Shown here piece by piece: positions 37,948 through 48,396 of a stretch of DNA of 64,000 nucleotides (the stretch's first letter is position 1; every line of letters starts with the position of its first letter). The notes below the pieces were generated by a model, which made no database searches, was not told where the DNA came from, and worked only from the letters and a program-made list of their open reading frames with translations. This DNA is from Aliidiomarina celeris. Its GTDB lineage: Bacteria; Pseudomonadota; Gammaproteobacteria; Enterobacterales; Alteromonadaceae. A program made the position numbers and the translations under genes. The stretch lies in contig NZ_QMIL01000003.1 in NCBI RefSeq assembly GCF_003316875.1, positions 186,001-250,000 of the forward strand, in the 5' to 3' direction.

Positions 37948-38652
37948 TTAATCCAATGCTAATACTTCAATACCACGGTCGTTAAAAATCCATTTAATAT
38001 TAAATTCATATAAATGAATTCCATAAACTCGGTTTGCCGCGCTCGGAGCGTTTGCGGTCCTGTGGTAAGCCGGCCTTGGATCTTGTGCTAACACATCGAC
38101 AATGAGTTGTTTGAGTTCAGGGTATTGACGTTGGCTCGCAATAAATTGTTCGGCCGCCGCAGTAAACTGAACTGCTATATCCGCATGAGGGCTTTGGTCT
38201 GCAAAGCCTGCGTTGGCGCTAATGTGTGCGTCGGAATAGGGCAGATACGGTTTGATGTCTATTACAGGCGTTTGGTCGAGTAAATCAAGACCACAGATGT
38301 CGATCCACGTTTTTCGTTTTTCATGCCGTATGCCAATAATTTCAACCACCGATAAGCCGATAGCGTTTGGTCTAAAAGTGGAACGCGTGGCAAACACGCC
38401 GCGCTTTGCATTTCCACCGAGGCGAGGTGGACGAACTAAAGGCTTCCACCCGTGAGCCTGTGTTTCATGGAAAATAAACTGTACCCATAAGTGAGAAAAT
38501 TCCTCTAGTCCTCGGGTACAGTCCGGGTGTGCAAACTCATTTTCTAAGCGTATTGCACCTCGTGCACTCTTCACTAAACCGGGTTGACGCGGAATCGCAA
38601 ACTTTTGACGATAGGGCGATTCGATATAGCCAATTGGAATAATGGAATGCAT
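37948..38652 (-). CDS. trmO: tRNA (N6-threonylcarbamoyladenosine 37-N6)-methyltransferase TrmO
   Basis: 234 residues of the TrmO/YaeB family: IGYIESPYRQKFAIPRQPGL at the start, RPPRLGGNAKRGVFATRSTFRPNAIGLSVV near residue 75-105, and VIDIKPYLPYSD near 130. It methylates t6A37 in threonine tRNA using SAM. The C-terminal domain (RPAYHRT...YGIHLYEFNIKWIF) is as in full-length proteobacterial TrmO. It lies 15 bases after the H-NS-like gene on the same strand. Confidence 0.92.
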   Translation of the reverse strand: MHSIIPIGYIESPYRQKFAIPRQPGLVKSARGAIRLENEFAHPDCTRGLEEFSHLWVQFIFHETQAHGWKPLVRPPRLGGNAKRGVFATRSTFRPNAIGLSVVEIIGIRHEKRKTWIDICGLDLLDQTPVIDIKPYLPYSDAHISANAGFADQSPHADIAVQFTAAAEQFIASQRQYPELKQLIVDVLAQDPRPAYHRTANAPSAANRVYGIHLYEFNIKWIFNDRGIEVLALD

Positions 38653-38667
38653 AAGGTAAAAACAACT

Positions 38668-39078
38668 TTATTTAATTAGAAAGTCGTTTTTATTACCGCC
38701 CGCATTTATCGCATCTTGGATCGGTTTTGGTGTTCTTCCTTGGCCTGTCCATGTTTTAAGTTCACCATTTTCGTCCGTGTATTCATATTTAGGAGGTTTG
38801 GGTGCGCGTTTGCGTTTCACTTTAGGATTTCCTACCGGTGCAACGTCGCCAAAAATATCGGCTAAATCTAAGCCTGCAGCATCAATCTCTCTGCGTAAAC
38901 GCTCAGCCTCCGCGCGCTTAGCTGCCTGTTGTTGAGCAAGCTCTGCTTCGTCTTGTTCTCTTTGGCTAATCACTCCATCTAACTTAATTGCCACCTCTTT
39001 TAATTCAGCAACACTTAATGATTTAGTTGCAGCGTTTAGCCTACGAGCGTGGGTAAGAATATCGGTAAAGTTTTTCAT
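38668..39078 (-). CDS. H-NS-family nucleoid-associated protein
   Basis: 136 residues: an N-terminal helical dimerisation part, a charged linker, and the C-terminal H-NS DNA-binding domain with the AT-hook-like core TWTGQGRTPKPIQDAI near residue 108. Such proteins coat AT-rich DNA and silence acquired genes. Preceded by an AT-rich 435-base spacer that could hold an autoregulated promoter. Which chromosomal regions it binds cannot be told here, but the cassette arrays further right are obvious candidates. Confidence 0.88.
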   Translation of the reverse strand: MKNFTDILTHARRLNAATKSLSVAELKEVAIKLDGVISQREQDEAELAQQQAAKRAEAERLRREIDAAGLDLADIFGDVAPVGNPKVKRKRAPKPPKYEYTDENGELKTWTGQGRTPKPIQDAINAGGNKNDFLIK

Positions 39079-39513
39079 ATTAGGCCCTTGAGTAATTGCT
39101 CTTAAAAGTTAAATTGCAAACAGATATAGTGTAGAACAAATAAATGGAGTGATGAACTGTTTTTAAACAACCTGACTTTATTATAATTTTGGAGTGTTGT
39201 TATAAAACCATTATTTCGAAAATTGCCTCTGGTCCCACCTTCCACAAGCTCTGCCTCTCTGAAATAAAAAATCAATAAAGCTTTGCTTTCATGCAGGGCT
39301 TTTGTTATTTGTGCTTCCTCTTTCAATTCACTTTGGTCGGTAAATCAAAAGGATAAACTTTGACCTGCACCTTTTCTAGCTCAGGCGAAATTACAGAAAG
39401 AATGATGCACTAACTCCAGCATGTGAAACCAAATAGAGCCCAGTATTAAAGCTGGGCTCCATTAGTAACTTACATCTCTCTTTGCTTCTGGCTGTTGCCC
39501 TAGAACACTGCTC
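39079..39513. other. AT-rich spacer without a convincing gene
   Basis: This 435-base gap between the H-NS-like gene and the ETF-QO gene is clearly AT-rich near the H-NS side. One minus-strand frame of 74 codons (39102-39326) shows no conserved pattern and low-complexity composition, so I do not call it. The only structured element is the hairpin at 39436-39459. Confidence 0.6.
39436..39459 (-). terminator. Probable terminator of the ETF-QO gene
   Basis: Eight-base arms GAGCCCAG and CTGGGCTC enclose an 8-base loop, followed on the minus strand by TATTTGG. It lies about 55 bases after the ETF-QO stop codon. Confidence 0.6.
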
Positions 39514-41163
39514 TTACATGTTTGGATAATTGGGTCCGCCGGTACCTTCTGGTGTTACCCAGCGAATGTTTTGGCTCGGATCTTTAATGTCGCACGTTTT
39601 ACAGTGAATACAGTTTTGCGCGTTAATTTGAAAACGAGCTTCGCCGCTGTTGGAAGTTACAACTTCATAAACACCGGCGGGGCAATAACGCTGAGCGGGC
39701 TCTGCATATTTTTCTAAATTCACCTGTATTGGAATGTCTTTATTCGCTAATTGCAGGTGGCAGGGTTGGTCTTCTTCATGGTTAGTATTCGACAAATAAA
39801 CAGATGAATTCCGATCAAAACTGAGAATGTTGTCGGGCTTTGGATAGTCAATTTGTGTAGCGCTCGATGCTAACTCCATGCCCTCATGGTCGGCACGGGT
39901 GTCTTTTAGCGTAAAGGGGAGCTTGCCTCCAAACCAGTTCTGATCGAGAGTATTGTATGCGCCGCCTAGCCACATACCAAACTTGTGCACGGCCGCACCA
40001 AAATTGCGTGAGCGGTACAAGTCGTCGAATAGCCAAGACGACTCAAAACGCTGTTGATGTGCTGTGAGGTCGGTGTGAGACTGCTCCGCAGCCAACGCTT
40101 CAAAGACAGTTTCAGCAACGAGCATTCCACTTTTCATGGCGGTATGGTTGCCTTTTATTTTGCTAAAATTCAGTGTTCCTGCTTCGCAGCCGGCTAATAA
40201 TGCGCCAGGCATCGTCATTTTCGGCAATGAAAATAAACCGCCTTTGGCAATTGCCCGTGCACCATAGCTAACGCGCTTGCCGCCCTTTAAAACCTTTTGT
40301 ATTGCAGGGTGGTGTTTGTAGCGTTGAAATTCAGCAAATGGGTTTACGTGCGGATTGGTGTAGTTTAAATCAACAATTAAGCCTACGAATACTTGGTTGT
40401 TTTCGGCATGGTATAAATACCCACCGCCGGATGCATGGCCCTCAAGTGGCCAACCGGCACTGTGGAATACTAAGCCCTCTTGATGCTGCTCAGCAGGAAT
40501 GTCCCATATTTCTTTGAAACCAATGGCATAATGCTGGGGGCTACGCCCTTCATTTAGGTTAAAGCGTTCGATCAGCTCTTTACCTAAATGACCACGGCAG
40601 CCCTCAGCAAACACTGTATAGCGTGCACGCAGCTCCATACCTGGCATATAACTGTCTTTTTGTTCCCCATTTGCAGCTACACCCATGTCACCCGTAACTA
40701 CGCCTTCAACAGCGCCACTGTCGCCGTATAATACTTCTGCTGCGGAGAAGCCCGGAAAAATTTCTACTCCGAGTTGCTCAGCTTGCTCGGCTAACCAACG
40801 ACAAACATTGCCCATGCTAACAATATAGTTACCCTTGTTGTGGAAGGTTTTTGGCACCATAAAGTTGGGCAGTTTGCGCCCGCTAGTTGCATTTTTGAAC
40901 ATATAAATGTCGTCGCCGGAAACTGGGGTATTGAGTGGCGCGCCGCGTTCTTTCCAGTCGGGAAAGAGCTCGTTCAATGCACGTGGCTCAAGTACCGCGC
41001 CAGACAAAATATGTGCGCCAACTTCAGAACCTTTTTCAATAACGCAAATTTGTAAGTCTTTATTCTGCTCTTGCGACAATTGCGCTAACCGACAGGCTGC
41101 ACTGAGCCCCGCAGGCCCCGCACCAACTATAAGAACGTCAAACTCCATACTTTCGCGTTGCAT
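39514..41163 (-). CDS. etfD: Electron transfer flavoprotein-ubiquinone oxidoreductase
   Basis: Inner-membrane-associated flavoprotein that takes electrons from ETF, as reduced by acyl-CoA dehydrogenases, to ubiquinone. 549 residues from the ATG at 41163 preceded by GGAG. It has an FAD-binding start (EFDVLIVGAGPAGLSAACRL), a second conserved block YTVFAEGCRGHLGKELIE near residue 185, and a C-terminal [4Fe-4S] motif in NCIHCKTCDIKDPSQNIRWV. FadE and isovaleryl-CoA dehydrogenase, both in this window, would feed it through ETF. Confidence 0.95.
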   Translation of the reverse strand: MQRESMEFDVLIVGAGPAGLSAACRLAQLSQEQNKDLQICVIEKGSEVGAHILSGAVLEPRALNELFPDWKERGAPLNTPVSGDDIYMFKNATSGRKLPNFMVPKTFHNKGNYIVSMGNVCRWLAEQAEQLGVEIFPGFSAAEVLYGDSGAVEGVVTGDMGVAANGEQKDSYMPGMELRARYTVFAEGCRGHLGKELIERFNLNEGRSPQHYAIGFKEIWDIPAEQHQEGLVFHSAGWPLEGHASGGGYLYHAENNQVFVGLIVDLNYTNPHVNPFAEFQRYKHHPAIQKVLKGGKRVSYGARAIAKGGLFSLPKMTMPGALLAGCEAGTLNFSKIKGNHTAMKSGMLVAETVFEALAAEQSHTDLTAHQQRFESSWLFDDLYRSRNFGAAVHKFGMWLGGAYNTLDQNWFGGKLPFTLKDTRADHEGMELASSATQIDYPKPDNILSFDRNSSVYLSNTNHEEDQPCHLQLANKDIPIQVNLEKYAEPAQRYCPAGVYEVVTSNSGEARFQINAQNCIHCKTCDIKDPSQNIRWVTPEGTGGPNYPNM

Positions 41164-41183
41164 TGAAAACTCCTTCGAGGGTA

Positions 41184-43403
41184 TTAATCTATTTGAATTG
41201 GAACCAAGCATTCATAGCGTTGCAGTAATTGGGTCATTTCGTTGGCGGGAATAGGGCGGCTAAATAAATAACCTTGGCCAATGGTACAACCGCGCTCAAC
41301 TAAAAAGTCGACTTGAGCTTCGGTTTCCACACCTTCAGCGACAAGACCAATTTCTAGGCTATTTGCTAAGTTTATAATGGTTTGTGTAATGGTGGCGTCG
41401 TCTTTGTCTTCCGGCAAATCGCGTACAAAGGATCGATCCACCTTAAGCGCTGTAACGGGGAAATGTTTTAAATACGACAGTGACGAATAGCCAACACCAA
41501 AATCGTCTATAGCGAGTGTCATGCCATGTTCGCGCACGGCATGCATAAAGTTAGTATGCGACTTAATATTCTCAATAAAAACCTGCTCAGTGAGTTCCAA
41601 CTCAAGCATATTGTTTGGAATACCCGTTTCTTCAATAACAGACAAAATAAATTGAATGAGGTCGGGTTGCTGTAACTGTTTGCCTGAGAGGTTTACCGAC
41701 ATTTGTAAGTCGGTAAAACCGGCGTTATGCCAAATTTTGAGCTGTTGGCAAGCCTCACGAAGCACAAAGTCTGAAATAGGAATAATGAGGCCGGTGTCTT
41801 CGGCAAGCGGAATAAAACGATCTGGGCCTATAACCGTGCCGTCGGTATCGATCCAACGCACCAACGCTTCTAAACCTATAATGCGACGGCTGGTCATGTC
41901 GACCTTGGGTTGGTAGTACACACTTAATTGCGCGTTGTCGATAGCCGCGCGAAGCCGTTTAACCAACTCTAAGCGGTCGTTAAGTTCGTCGTGTAATACA
42001 TGGCTGTATACATGAAAAGTTGCACGGCCCCGGTCTTTGGCACGATAAAGCGCTGTGTCTGCATTACGCATAATATCTTCGGCTTTATCGTTTGGTGTTT
42101 GGCTAATGGCAATACCAATACTGGCGCTAATAAAAAGTTCATAGTCGTCGATAACAAACGGGTTCTCGAGTGTGTCGAGCACTTTCGTGGCAAGCGACTC
42201 TAATGCTGAAATGGAATGAATTTCGGTGAGGGTCATGGCAAATTCGTCACCCCCCAAGCGTGCTAATAAGCCCGACTCTGGTTGTAATCGGCTTAAGCGC
42301 TCTGCTACCCGTTTGAGCAATGCGTCGCCCAATGTATGGCCTAACGCGTCGTTTACCTCTTTGAAGTTGTCGAGGTCGATCATGAGTGCGCCCACTTTCT
42401 GGTCGCTATTACGAGCACGTTTAAAAGCATTCTCTAAATGCTCCATAAGCGCATTTCGGTTTGCTAAGTCGGTTAACCAGTCATGCTCGGCTAAATAAGC
42501 CATGCGTTTTTCTACGCGCTCGCGCTCTTCAATTTCTATGTATAGGTCGAGGTTGGTGTCGGCTAGTTCCTGCGCTCGTACACGGCTCACTGCCAACACA
42601 TAGAGCACGAAAGTAAGCAGGCCGGTAGACACAAAGCCGGCAAATACAACAAAGAGTGGCAAACTACTGCGCATGTTACCGAGCCGAGCCGTGGAAGGCC
42701 AAAGCTCAAGTACCATTTGCTGATCGAATACTGTTATTTCGTGTTTGGCTGCCCAAGTTCTTTGCAGTTTGTGCTCTCCGGCGAACTCAAAGATAACTTG
42801 GTTGTCGTTTAAGCGAGTAATTTGAAATTGCGAGCCTTCAGAAAGATAACTTCCGGTAGTTGCGTGCAATAGTTGGCGAACATTGAGCTCACCGACAAAG
42901 TGGCCTCGCGGTTCGCGGGCAAGTTGTGGCACAACCATTAACATGTCGGCGGGATGTTCAGCAAGGCTTCCGGCGGGAATTAAATAGCGCCGCCCTTGTT
43001 GTAATCCGGCAACACTAACCCCGGTATGTGCCGAGAGTCGAGAGCCGACCAGTGAGTTGCTGTAACTGTTGGGATAAACCCCTTCAATAACGCCGCTCTC
43101 GTTTACCCAGGCGAGTAAGCGAAAGTGAGGAAAGTAGGCGTCTATGGTTTGTGCGTCTTGAAGCCACGTAATGCCCGACGAAGGTGACTGTGCTTGCGTT
43201 TGTCGAGCCACCCAGGTGAGTCCAAACATGTGCGACTGTACTTCGCGTTGAATTTCGCTTTGTAATGCACTGAGTTCGTCTTGCAAGCTACTGCGAATAC
43301 TCATGTTGTCGACATACCGAAGTGCCATGGTAACGGCAAGGGTAAGCAGCACGCCGCAAAATGCGGTGAGAATGGCCTGTCGATAATGGGTAAGTTGTTG
43401 CAT
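41184..43403 (-). CDS. Membrane GGDEF-EAL protein with periplasmic sensor domain
   Basis: 739 residues. An N-terminal membrane helix (ILTAFCGVLLTLAVTMALRY), a CHASE-like extracytoplasmic domain of about 200 residues, and a second helix (PLFVVFAGFVSTGLLTFVLYVL) precede a GGDEF domain with intact RLGGDEF near residue 383 and an EAL domain with intact LEALVRW near 510. Both c-di-GMP-synthesising and -degrading motifs look complete, as does DDFGVGYSSL near the C-terminus. Net activity cannot be predicted. Stop codon is 20 bases before the ETF-QO start. Confidence 0.9.
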   Translation of the reverse strand: MQQLTHYRQAILTAFCGVLLTLAVTMALRYVDNMSIRSSLQDELSALQSEIQREVQSHMFGLTWVARQTQAQSPSSGITWLQDAQTIDAYFPHFRLLAWVNESGVIEGVYPNSYSNSLVGSRLSAHTGVSVAGLQQGRRYLIPAGSLAEHPADMLMVVPQLAREPRGHFVGELNVRQLLHATTGSYLSEGSQFQITRLNDNQVIFEFAGEHKLQRTWAAKHEITVFDQQMVLELWPSTARLGNMRSSLPLFVVFAGFVSTGLLTFVLYVLAVSRVRAQELADTNLDLYIEIEERERVEKRMAYLAEHDWLTDLANRNALMEHLENAFKRARNSDQKVGALMIDLDNFKEVNDALGHTLGDALLKRVAERLSRLQPESGLLARLGGDEFAMTLTEIHSISALESLATKVLDTLENPFVIDDYELFISASIGIAISQTPNDKAEDIMRNADTALYRAKDRGRATFHVYSHVLHDELNDRLELVKRLRAAIDNAQLSVYYQPKVDMTSRRIIGLEALVRWIDTDGTVIGPDRFIPLAEDTGLIIPISDFVLREACQQLKIWHNAGFTDLQMSVNLSGKQLQQPDLIQFILSVIEETGIPNNMLELELTEQVFIENIKSHTNFMHAVREHGMTLAIDDFGVGYSSLSYLKHFPVTALKVDRSFVRDLPEDKDDATITQTIINLANSLEIGLVAEGVETEAQVDFLVERGCTIGQGYLFSRPIPANEMTQLLQRYECLVPIQID

Positions 43404-43483
43404 TCTAATCCAAATCGTTATGGGCTGCGCTAGGTTTCATCATTACCTAAACAGCCCTTATTAGCAACCGATAAGCTTCGTAC

Positions 43484-45445
43484 TTAGGTTGATAATTCAG
43501 TTCTATTCGCAAAATATTGAAGCGCCTCTGGGTTGGCTAAGGCGTCTGTATTTTTAACCGTTTCACCGTGAATTACTTGGCGTACCGCTAATTCTACAAT
43601 TTTCCCGCTAATTGTGCGCGGAATATCTTTCACTTGAGCAATAACTGCGGGCACGTGGCGTGGTGTAGCGTTGGCACGAATGGTTTTCTTTATAGTGGTG
43701 GTTAACTCCTCGGTAAGGGTGAGCCCGTCGCGCAAGCGCACAAACAGCACCACGCGCTCGTCGTCTTGCCATTTTTGACCCACCGCAATACTTTCCAGCA
43801 CAGCGTCTACTTTTTCAACTTGGCGGTAAATTTCAGCCGTGCCAATACGCACGCCACCGGGGTTTAGTACGGCGTCGGAACGACCATAAATAATTACACC
43901 GCCTTGCGCAGTAAGCTCAGCATAGTCGCCGTGAGCCCAAATGTTTGGGAAACGATTGAAATAGGCATTGAAATAGCGTTCGCCATTTTTGTCGTGCCAA
44001 AAGCCAGTGGGCATGCAAGGGAAGCTTTGTTCACATACTAACTCGCCTTTTTCGCCCGTTACAGCATTACCGTTTTCGTTGTAAACATTCACGGCAAGGC
44101 CTAATCCTTTGCATTGCAATTGACCGCGGTACACCGGCAAAATTGGGTTACCAAGCGCAAAGCAGCTGACAATGTCGGTGCCCCCTGAAATAGAGCTTAA
44201 ACACAGGTCGGCTTTAATGTCGCGGTACACATAATCGAAACTTTCCGGTGCTAATACTGAGCCCGTTGTTAACAATGTGCGTAAAGTAGTTAACGCATGT
44301 GTTTCACGCGGTTTAGCACCGCTCTTTTCTAAAGCAGACAGATATTTCGCACTGGTGCCAAACACAGTAATGTCTTCTTTGTCGATTAAGTCGGCCATCG
44401 CATGTTCATTGGGATAAAAGGGCGAGCCGTCGAACAAGGCAAGCCGTGCGCCTAATGCAAGCCCAGACACTAACCAATTCCACATCATCCAACCGCAGGT
44501 GGTGAAATAAAAAAGGGTGTCGTCGCGGCGCAAGTCGGTATGCAGCGCGTGCTCTTTTAAATGCTGCAGTAGGGTGCCGCCAATACCATGCACAATGCAC
44601 TTGGGCACGCCTGTAGTGCCAGAGCTAAACATAATGTAGAGCGGATCATTAAACTGGCGTGGTACAAACGTAATATTCGTTGCTGTGTTATCGCAATAAT
44701 CGGCCCATAAGGTGGCATTGGTTATTTCATTGCTTACTGAAAGGCTTGCAAAGGGCACAACTACAAGCGTTTCAACCGTTGGTAACTGCGCATGAATGGC
44801 CGCAACTTTATCGCCGATGTCAATTGTTTTGCCGTTGTAATAATAGCCGTTTACAGTAAACAAAACCTTGGGTTCAATTTGCCCAAAGCGGTCGAGCACA
44901 CCTTGCACGCCAAAGTCTGGCGAGCAGCTCGACCATACCGCCCCTAAACTTGTTGTTGCTAACATAGCCACTATGGTTTCAATGCAGTTTGGTAGCATGC
45001 CCGCTACCCTATCGCCTGCAACTACGCCATTTTGTTTGAGGGCTTCAGCCACCTTTGCCACTTGCAAGTAGAGTTCGCCGTAGGTTATTTCGGTGCGTTC
45101 TTGGTGTTCGTTGGTAAACACTAAGGCAGGGCGGGTGTCGCGGTAGCGCAGTAAGTTCTCGGCAAAATTAAGCTGTGCACCCGGAAACCATTCTGCGCCT
45201 GGCATTTTGTTGCCATGCAAAAGTACAGGGCCATGCTCTGGCATACGCCCAATAACGTCGAAATAGCGCCAAATCGATAGCCAAAACTGCTCCTTATTGG
45301 CTACCGACCAGTCATGCAGTGCTTTATATTGCTGTTCTGGCGTTCCTTCGGTTTGCACATTTACGTAGTGCATAAAGTCTAGCATGCGGCTAGCAGCAAT
45401 TTGCTCGGCACTGGGTGACCATAATGGCGTTAACATATCAGTCAT
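43484..45445 (-). CDS. Acetoacetyl-CoA synthetase
   Basis: 653 residues from the ATG at 45445, where MTDMLTPLWSPSAEQIAASR matches the family; the frame is open further upstream into liuE and is not used. It activates acetoacetate with ATP and CoA. ANL-family motifs: YIMFSSGTTGVPKCIVHG near residue 275, CGWMMWNWL near 320, and GRSDAVLNPGGVRIGTAEIY near 540. As the last gene of the liu operon it would capture the acetoacetate released by HMG-CoA lyase. Confidence 0.93.
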   Translation of the reverse strand: MTDMLTPLWSPSAEQIAASRMLDFMHYVNVQTEGTPEQQYKALHDWSVANKEQFWLSIWRYFDVIGRMPEHGPVLLHGNKMPGAEWFPGAQLNFAENLLRYRDTRPALVFTNEHQERTEITYGELYLQVAKVAEALKQNGVVAGDRVAGMLPNCIETIVAMLATTSLGAVWSSCSPDFGVQGVLDRFGQIEPKVLFTVNGYYYNGKTIDIGDKVAAIHAQLPTVETLVVVPFASLSVSNEITNATLWADYCDNTATNITFVPRQFNDPLYIMFSSGTTGVPKCIVHGIGGTLLQHLKEHALHTDLRRDDTLFYFTTCGWMMWNWLVSGLALGARLALFDGSPFYPNEHAMADLIDKEDITVFGTSAKYLSALEKSGAKPRETHALTTLRTLLTTGSVLAPESFDYVYRDIKADLCLSSISGGTDIVSCFALGNPILPVYRGQLQCKGLGLAVNVYNENGNAVTGEKGELVCEQSFPCMPTGFWHDKNGERYFNAYFNRFPNIWAHGDYAELTAQGGVIIYGRSDAVLNPGGVRIGTAEIYRQVEKVDAVLESIAVGQKWQDDERVVLFVRLRDGLTLTEELTTTIKKTIRANATPRHVPAVIAQVKDIPRTISGKIVELAVRQVIHGETVKNTDALANPEALQYFANRTELST

Positions 45446-45480
45446 GGCTCTTATTCTTATACGTTGAAAAAATGAATGAA

Positions 45481-46392
45481 TTACACAGCGGTTTTGGCAG
45501 CGAGCGCGGCTAAGCTTACGTTCGAGCGCGGTTTTTGCCCAAGCGCTGTGCAAATGGCGTGGCCGGCCTCAATCATAGCATTGAGGTTAACCCCTGTTTC
45601 AATACCCATACCGTTTAGCATGTACAGAACGTCTTCGCTCGCCACGTTGCCGCTCGCGCCTTTGGCATAAGGGCAGCCGCCTAATCCCGCTACGGCACTG
45701 TCGAGAACGCTTACCCCCAAGGGCAAACACGCCATTATATTGGCAAGGGCTTGGCCATAGGTGTTATGAAAGTGCAGCGCGAGTTGCTCCATGGGTATTT
45801 GCTCCGCAACGGCACTCAGCATTTGTTGTGCTTTTAGCGGTGTGCCCGTACCAATAGTGTCGCCAAGAGAAATTTCATAGCAGCCGAGTTCATGCAAAAG
45901 TTTGGAAACGCGAACCACGTCTGCAATGTCAACCTCGCCTTGATAGGGGCAGCCCAACACGCAAGACACATAACCGCGCACGGGAATGCCTTGCGCTTTG
46001 GCCGCTTCCACCACAGGCGCAAAACGCTCAATGGACTCCGCAATGGAGCAGTTAATATTCTTTTGGCTGAACGCTTCAGAGGCCGCGCCAAAAATTGCTA
46101 CTTCATCTGCTTTTGCGGCGAGGGCAAAGTCGAAACCTTTGAGGTTCGGTGTGAGCGCTGAGTAGGTGACGCCCTGAGCCCGTTCAATCTGGCTCAGCAC
46201 TTCACTACTGTCTGCCATTTGCGGCACCCATTTGGGGCTTACAAAGCTGCCGGCTTCAATGGTGCGCAAACCTGTTTTCGACAAGGCATTGATCAATGCT
46301 ACTTTCGCTTCGGTAGACACTGCTTTTTCGTTTTGTAAGCCGTCACGTGGGCCCACTTCAACAATGCGTACCTGACTTGGAAGACTCATCAT
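45481..46392 (-). CDS. liuE: Hydroxymethylglutaryl-CoA lyase
   Basis: Splits HMG-CoA into acetyl-CoA and acetoacetate, the last step of leucine breakdown. 303 residues with [16 protein letters not shown] near the start, the HMGL-like barrel, and the catalytic-cysteine signature [29 protein letters not shown] near residue 235. Lies between liuD and the acetoacetyl-CoA synthetase gene on the same strand. Confidence 0.95.
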   Translation of the reverse strand: MMSLPSQVRIVEVGPRDGLQNEKAVSTEAKVALINALSKTGLRTIEAGSFVSPKWVPQMADSSEVLSQIERAQGVTYSALTPNLKGFDFALAAKADEVAIFGAASEAFSQKNINCSIAESIERFAPVVEAAKAQGIPVRGYVSCVLGCPYQGEVDIADVVRVSKLLHELGCYEISLGDTIGTGTPLKAQQMLSAVAEQIPMEQLALHFHNTYGQALANIMACLPLGVSVLDSAVAGLGGCPYAKGASGNVASEDVLYMLNGMGIETGVNLNAMIEAGHAICTALGQKPRSNVSLAALAAKTAV

Positions 46393-46410
46393 TACCTCGT
46401 TACAGTTCGC

Positions 46411-48396
46411 TTAGGCGTCATGTTCAGACAAAGACACCAGCTCGGCACCGTCACTGACCAATTCTCCGGCTTGGAAAAATACTTGTTCAACCGTACCGTC
46501 AAAAGGCGCGCGTATGGTGTACTCCATTTTCATGGCTTCCATAACCACCAAGGCTTGACCTTCTTTCACAGCATCGCCGGCAGCCACGTTGACCGCAACA
46601 ATGGTACCATTCATAGGGGCTGTCATAGTACCGGCTTCTTCTTCATGGGCCAGTTCCGCAAGCGGGTCAAAGCGCTCAAACGCGTACCGACCTTCGGCGG
46701 TAAACACCACTACCTCAGTGTCGGTAATCACGGTCTGTGCGCCAAGGCGACGGCCTTGAACCACAGCAGTTTGATCCGTATTGAGGGATACCTCGCGTTG
46801 CAGTTCTTCAACCATGAAGCTAGCGGAGCCCGAGTGCACCATAGCAGATAGAGTTAGCTGATGCAGATCCTCGCCGTTTCTGAGGGCTACAAAACGCTGT
46901 GCAGGTGAATTCATTTGCCAGCCGTTTAAACCCGGCGCTGTCGAGGCTGCCCAAGGCGAAGGGTCCGTAACATCTAAGTCGTGCTGAACTGACGCAACGG
47001 CAGCAATTGCAAGCGCGTCTAAAACTTCTGCTTCATGCCGCTGTGTTGCTAAATCGCTTTGGTATTCTTCAATAAAATGAGTGCTGACATTAGCTTTTTT
47101 AAACTCAGGGTGACTGGCAATACGGTGCAAATAGTCCGTGTTGGTGGTCACACCCACAATATGAGTGTCACGCAAGGCGAGCTGTAAACGGCGCAGCGCG
47201 CTGTCGCGATCTTCGTCCCAAACAATTAGCTTAGCGATCATCGGATCGTAATAGGTGGTTACCTCGTCGCCTTGCACCACCCCCGTGTCGATGCGCACGT
47301 AAGGCGATTCAGCCGGGAACGCTAAATGCTTCAGCACGCCCGTGCTTGGCATAAAGTTGTCGTCGGCATTTTCTGCGTAAATGCGAGCTTCAAAGGCGTG
47401 GCCGTCAAGCTCAATTTCGTCTTGCTGCAGCGGTAATGCTTCACCACCAGCTACGCGCAGTTGCCAATCCACTAAGTCGATGCCGGTAATCAGTTCGGTT
47501 ACTGGGTGTTCAACCTGTAAGCGGGTGTTCATTTCCATAAAGTAGAAATTCTCATCCGCGTCGAGTAGAAACTCCACGGTGCCTGCACCTACATAATCAA
47601 TTGCTTGCGCTGCACGAACTGCCGATTCACCCATGGCTTTACGGGTTTCAGCTGAAAGCCCTGGCGCCGGCGCTTCTTCAATCACTTTTTGGTGACGGCG
47701 TTGAACCGAACAGTCGCGCTCTGCTAAATACAGCGCATTGCCGTGTTGATCGCAGAACACTTGAATTTCCACATGGCGCGGTTGGCGAATGTATTTTTCC
47801 ACCAGCATTTTGTCGTTGCTAAAAGCCGCTTTTGCTTCACGGCGAGCCGAGGCGAGGGCTTCATCAAATTCGGCAGCGCTATTCACAATACGCATGCCCT
47901 TACCACCACCGCCATAGGCTGCTTTTAACAGCACGGGGTAACCCATTTTCTCGGTTTCAGCGCGTAAAAGGGCATCGCTTTGGTCGTCACCATGGTAGCC
48001 AGGCACCAAAGGTACACCGGCTTTTTCCATAATGGTTTTTGCTGCACTTTTTGAGCCCATGGCTTGAATGGCTGCAACTGGCGGTCCGACAAAAATGAGT
48101 CCTGCGTGTGCAAGGGCTTCGGCAAAGGTTTCGTTTTCAGATAAAAAACCATAGCCCGGGTGAACGGCATCTGCGCCCGTGCGCTGTGCAGCTTCAATAA
48201 TACGCTCAGCACGCAAATAGGAGTCGGCGCTTGCCGAGCCGCCGATATGAACCGCTTCATCGGCTTGCAAGACATGCTGGGCATTACGGTCGGCGTCGGA
48301 ATAAACAGCAACGGTTTTAATACCCATTTCTTTAGCCGTGTGAATAATCCGGCAGGCAATTTCGCCACGGTTAGCAATCAATACTTTATTAATCAT
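46411..48396 (-). CDS. liuD: Methylcrotonyl-CoA carboxylase, biotin-containing alpha subunit
   Basis: 661 residues with a biotin carboxylase N-terminal part (INKVLIANRGEIACRIIHTA; ATP-grasp YGGGGKGMRIV near residue 163; MNTRLQVEHPVTE near 290) and a C-terminal biotinyl domain with the carrier lysine in VVMEAMKMEYT near 620. With LiuB it carboxylates 3-methylcrotonyl-CoA to 3-methylglutaconyl-CoA. Its ATG overlaps the liuC stop. Confidence 0.95.
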   Translation of the reverse strand: MINKVLIANRGEIACRIIHTAKEMGIKTVAVYSDADRNAQHVLQADEAVHIGGSASADSYLRAERIIEAAQRTGADAVHPGYGFLSENETFAEALAHAGLIFVGPPVAAIQAMGSKSAAKTIMEKAGVPLVPGYHGDDQSDALLRAETEKMGYPVLLKAAYGGGGKGMRIVNSAAEFDEALASARREAKAAFSNDKMLVEKYIRQPRHVEIQVFCDQHGNALYLAERDCSVQRRHQKVIEEAPAPGLSAETRKAMGESAVRAAQAIDYVGAGTVEFLLDADENFYFMEMNTRLQVEHPVTELITGIDLVDWQLRVAGGEALPLQQDEIELDGHAFEARIYAENADDNFMPSTGVLKHLAFPAESPYVRIDTGVVQGDEVTTYYDPMIAKLIVWDEDRDSALRRLQLALRDTHIVGVTTNTDYLHRIASHPEFKKANVSTHFIEEYQSDLATQRHEAEVLDALAIAAVASVQHDLDVTDPSPWAASTAPGLNGWQMNSPAQRFVALRNGEDLHQLTLSAMVHSGSASFMVEELQREVSLNTDQTAVVQGRRLGAQTVITDTEVVVFTAEGRYAFERFDPLAELAHEEEAGTMTAPMNGTIVAVNVAAGDAVKEGQALVVMEAMKMEYTIRAPFDGTVEQVFFQAGELVSDGAELVSLSEHDA

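Noticed and set aside
39102-39326. 74-codon minus-strand frame near the H-NS-like gene
   Set aside because: No start context, AT-driven composition and no recognisable motif; treated as spacer.
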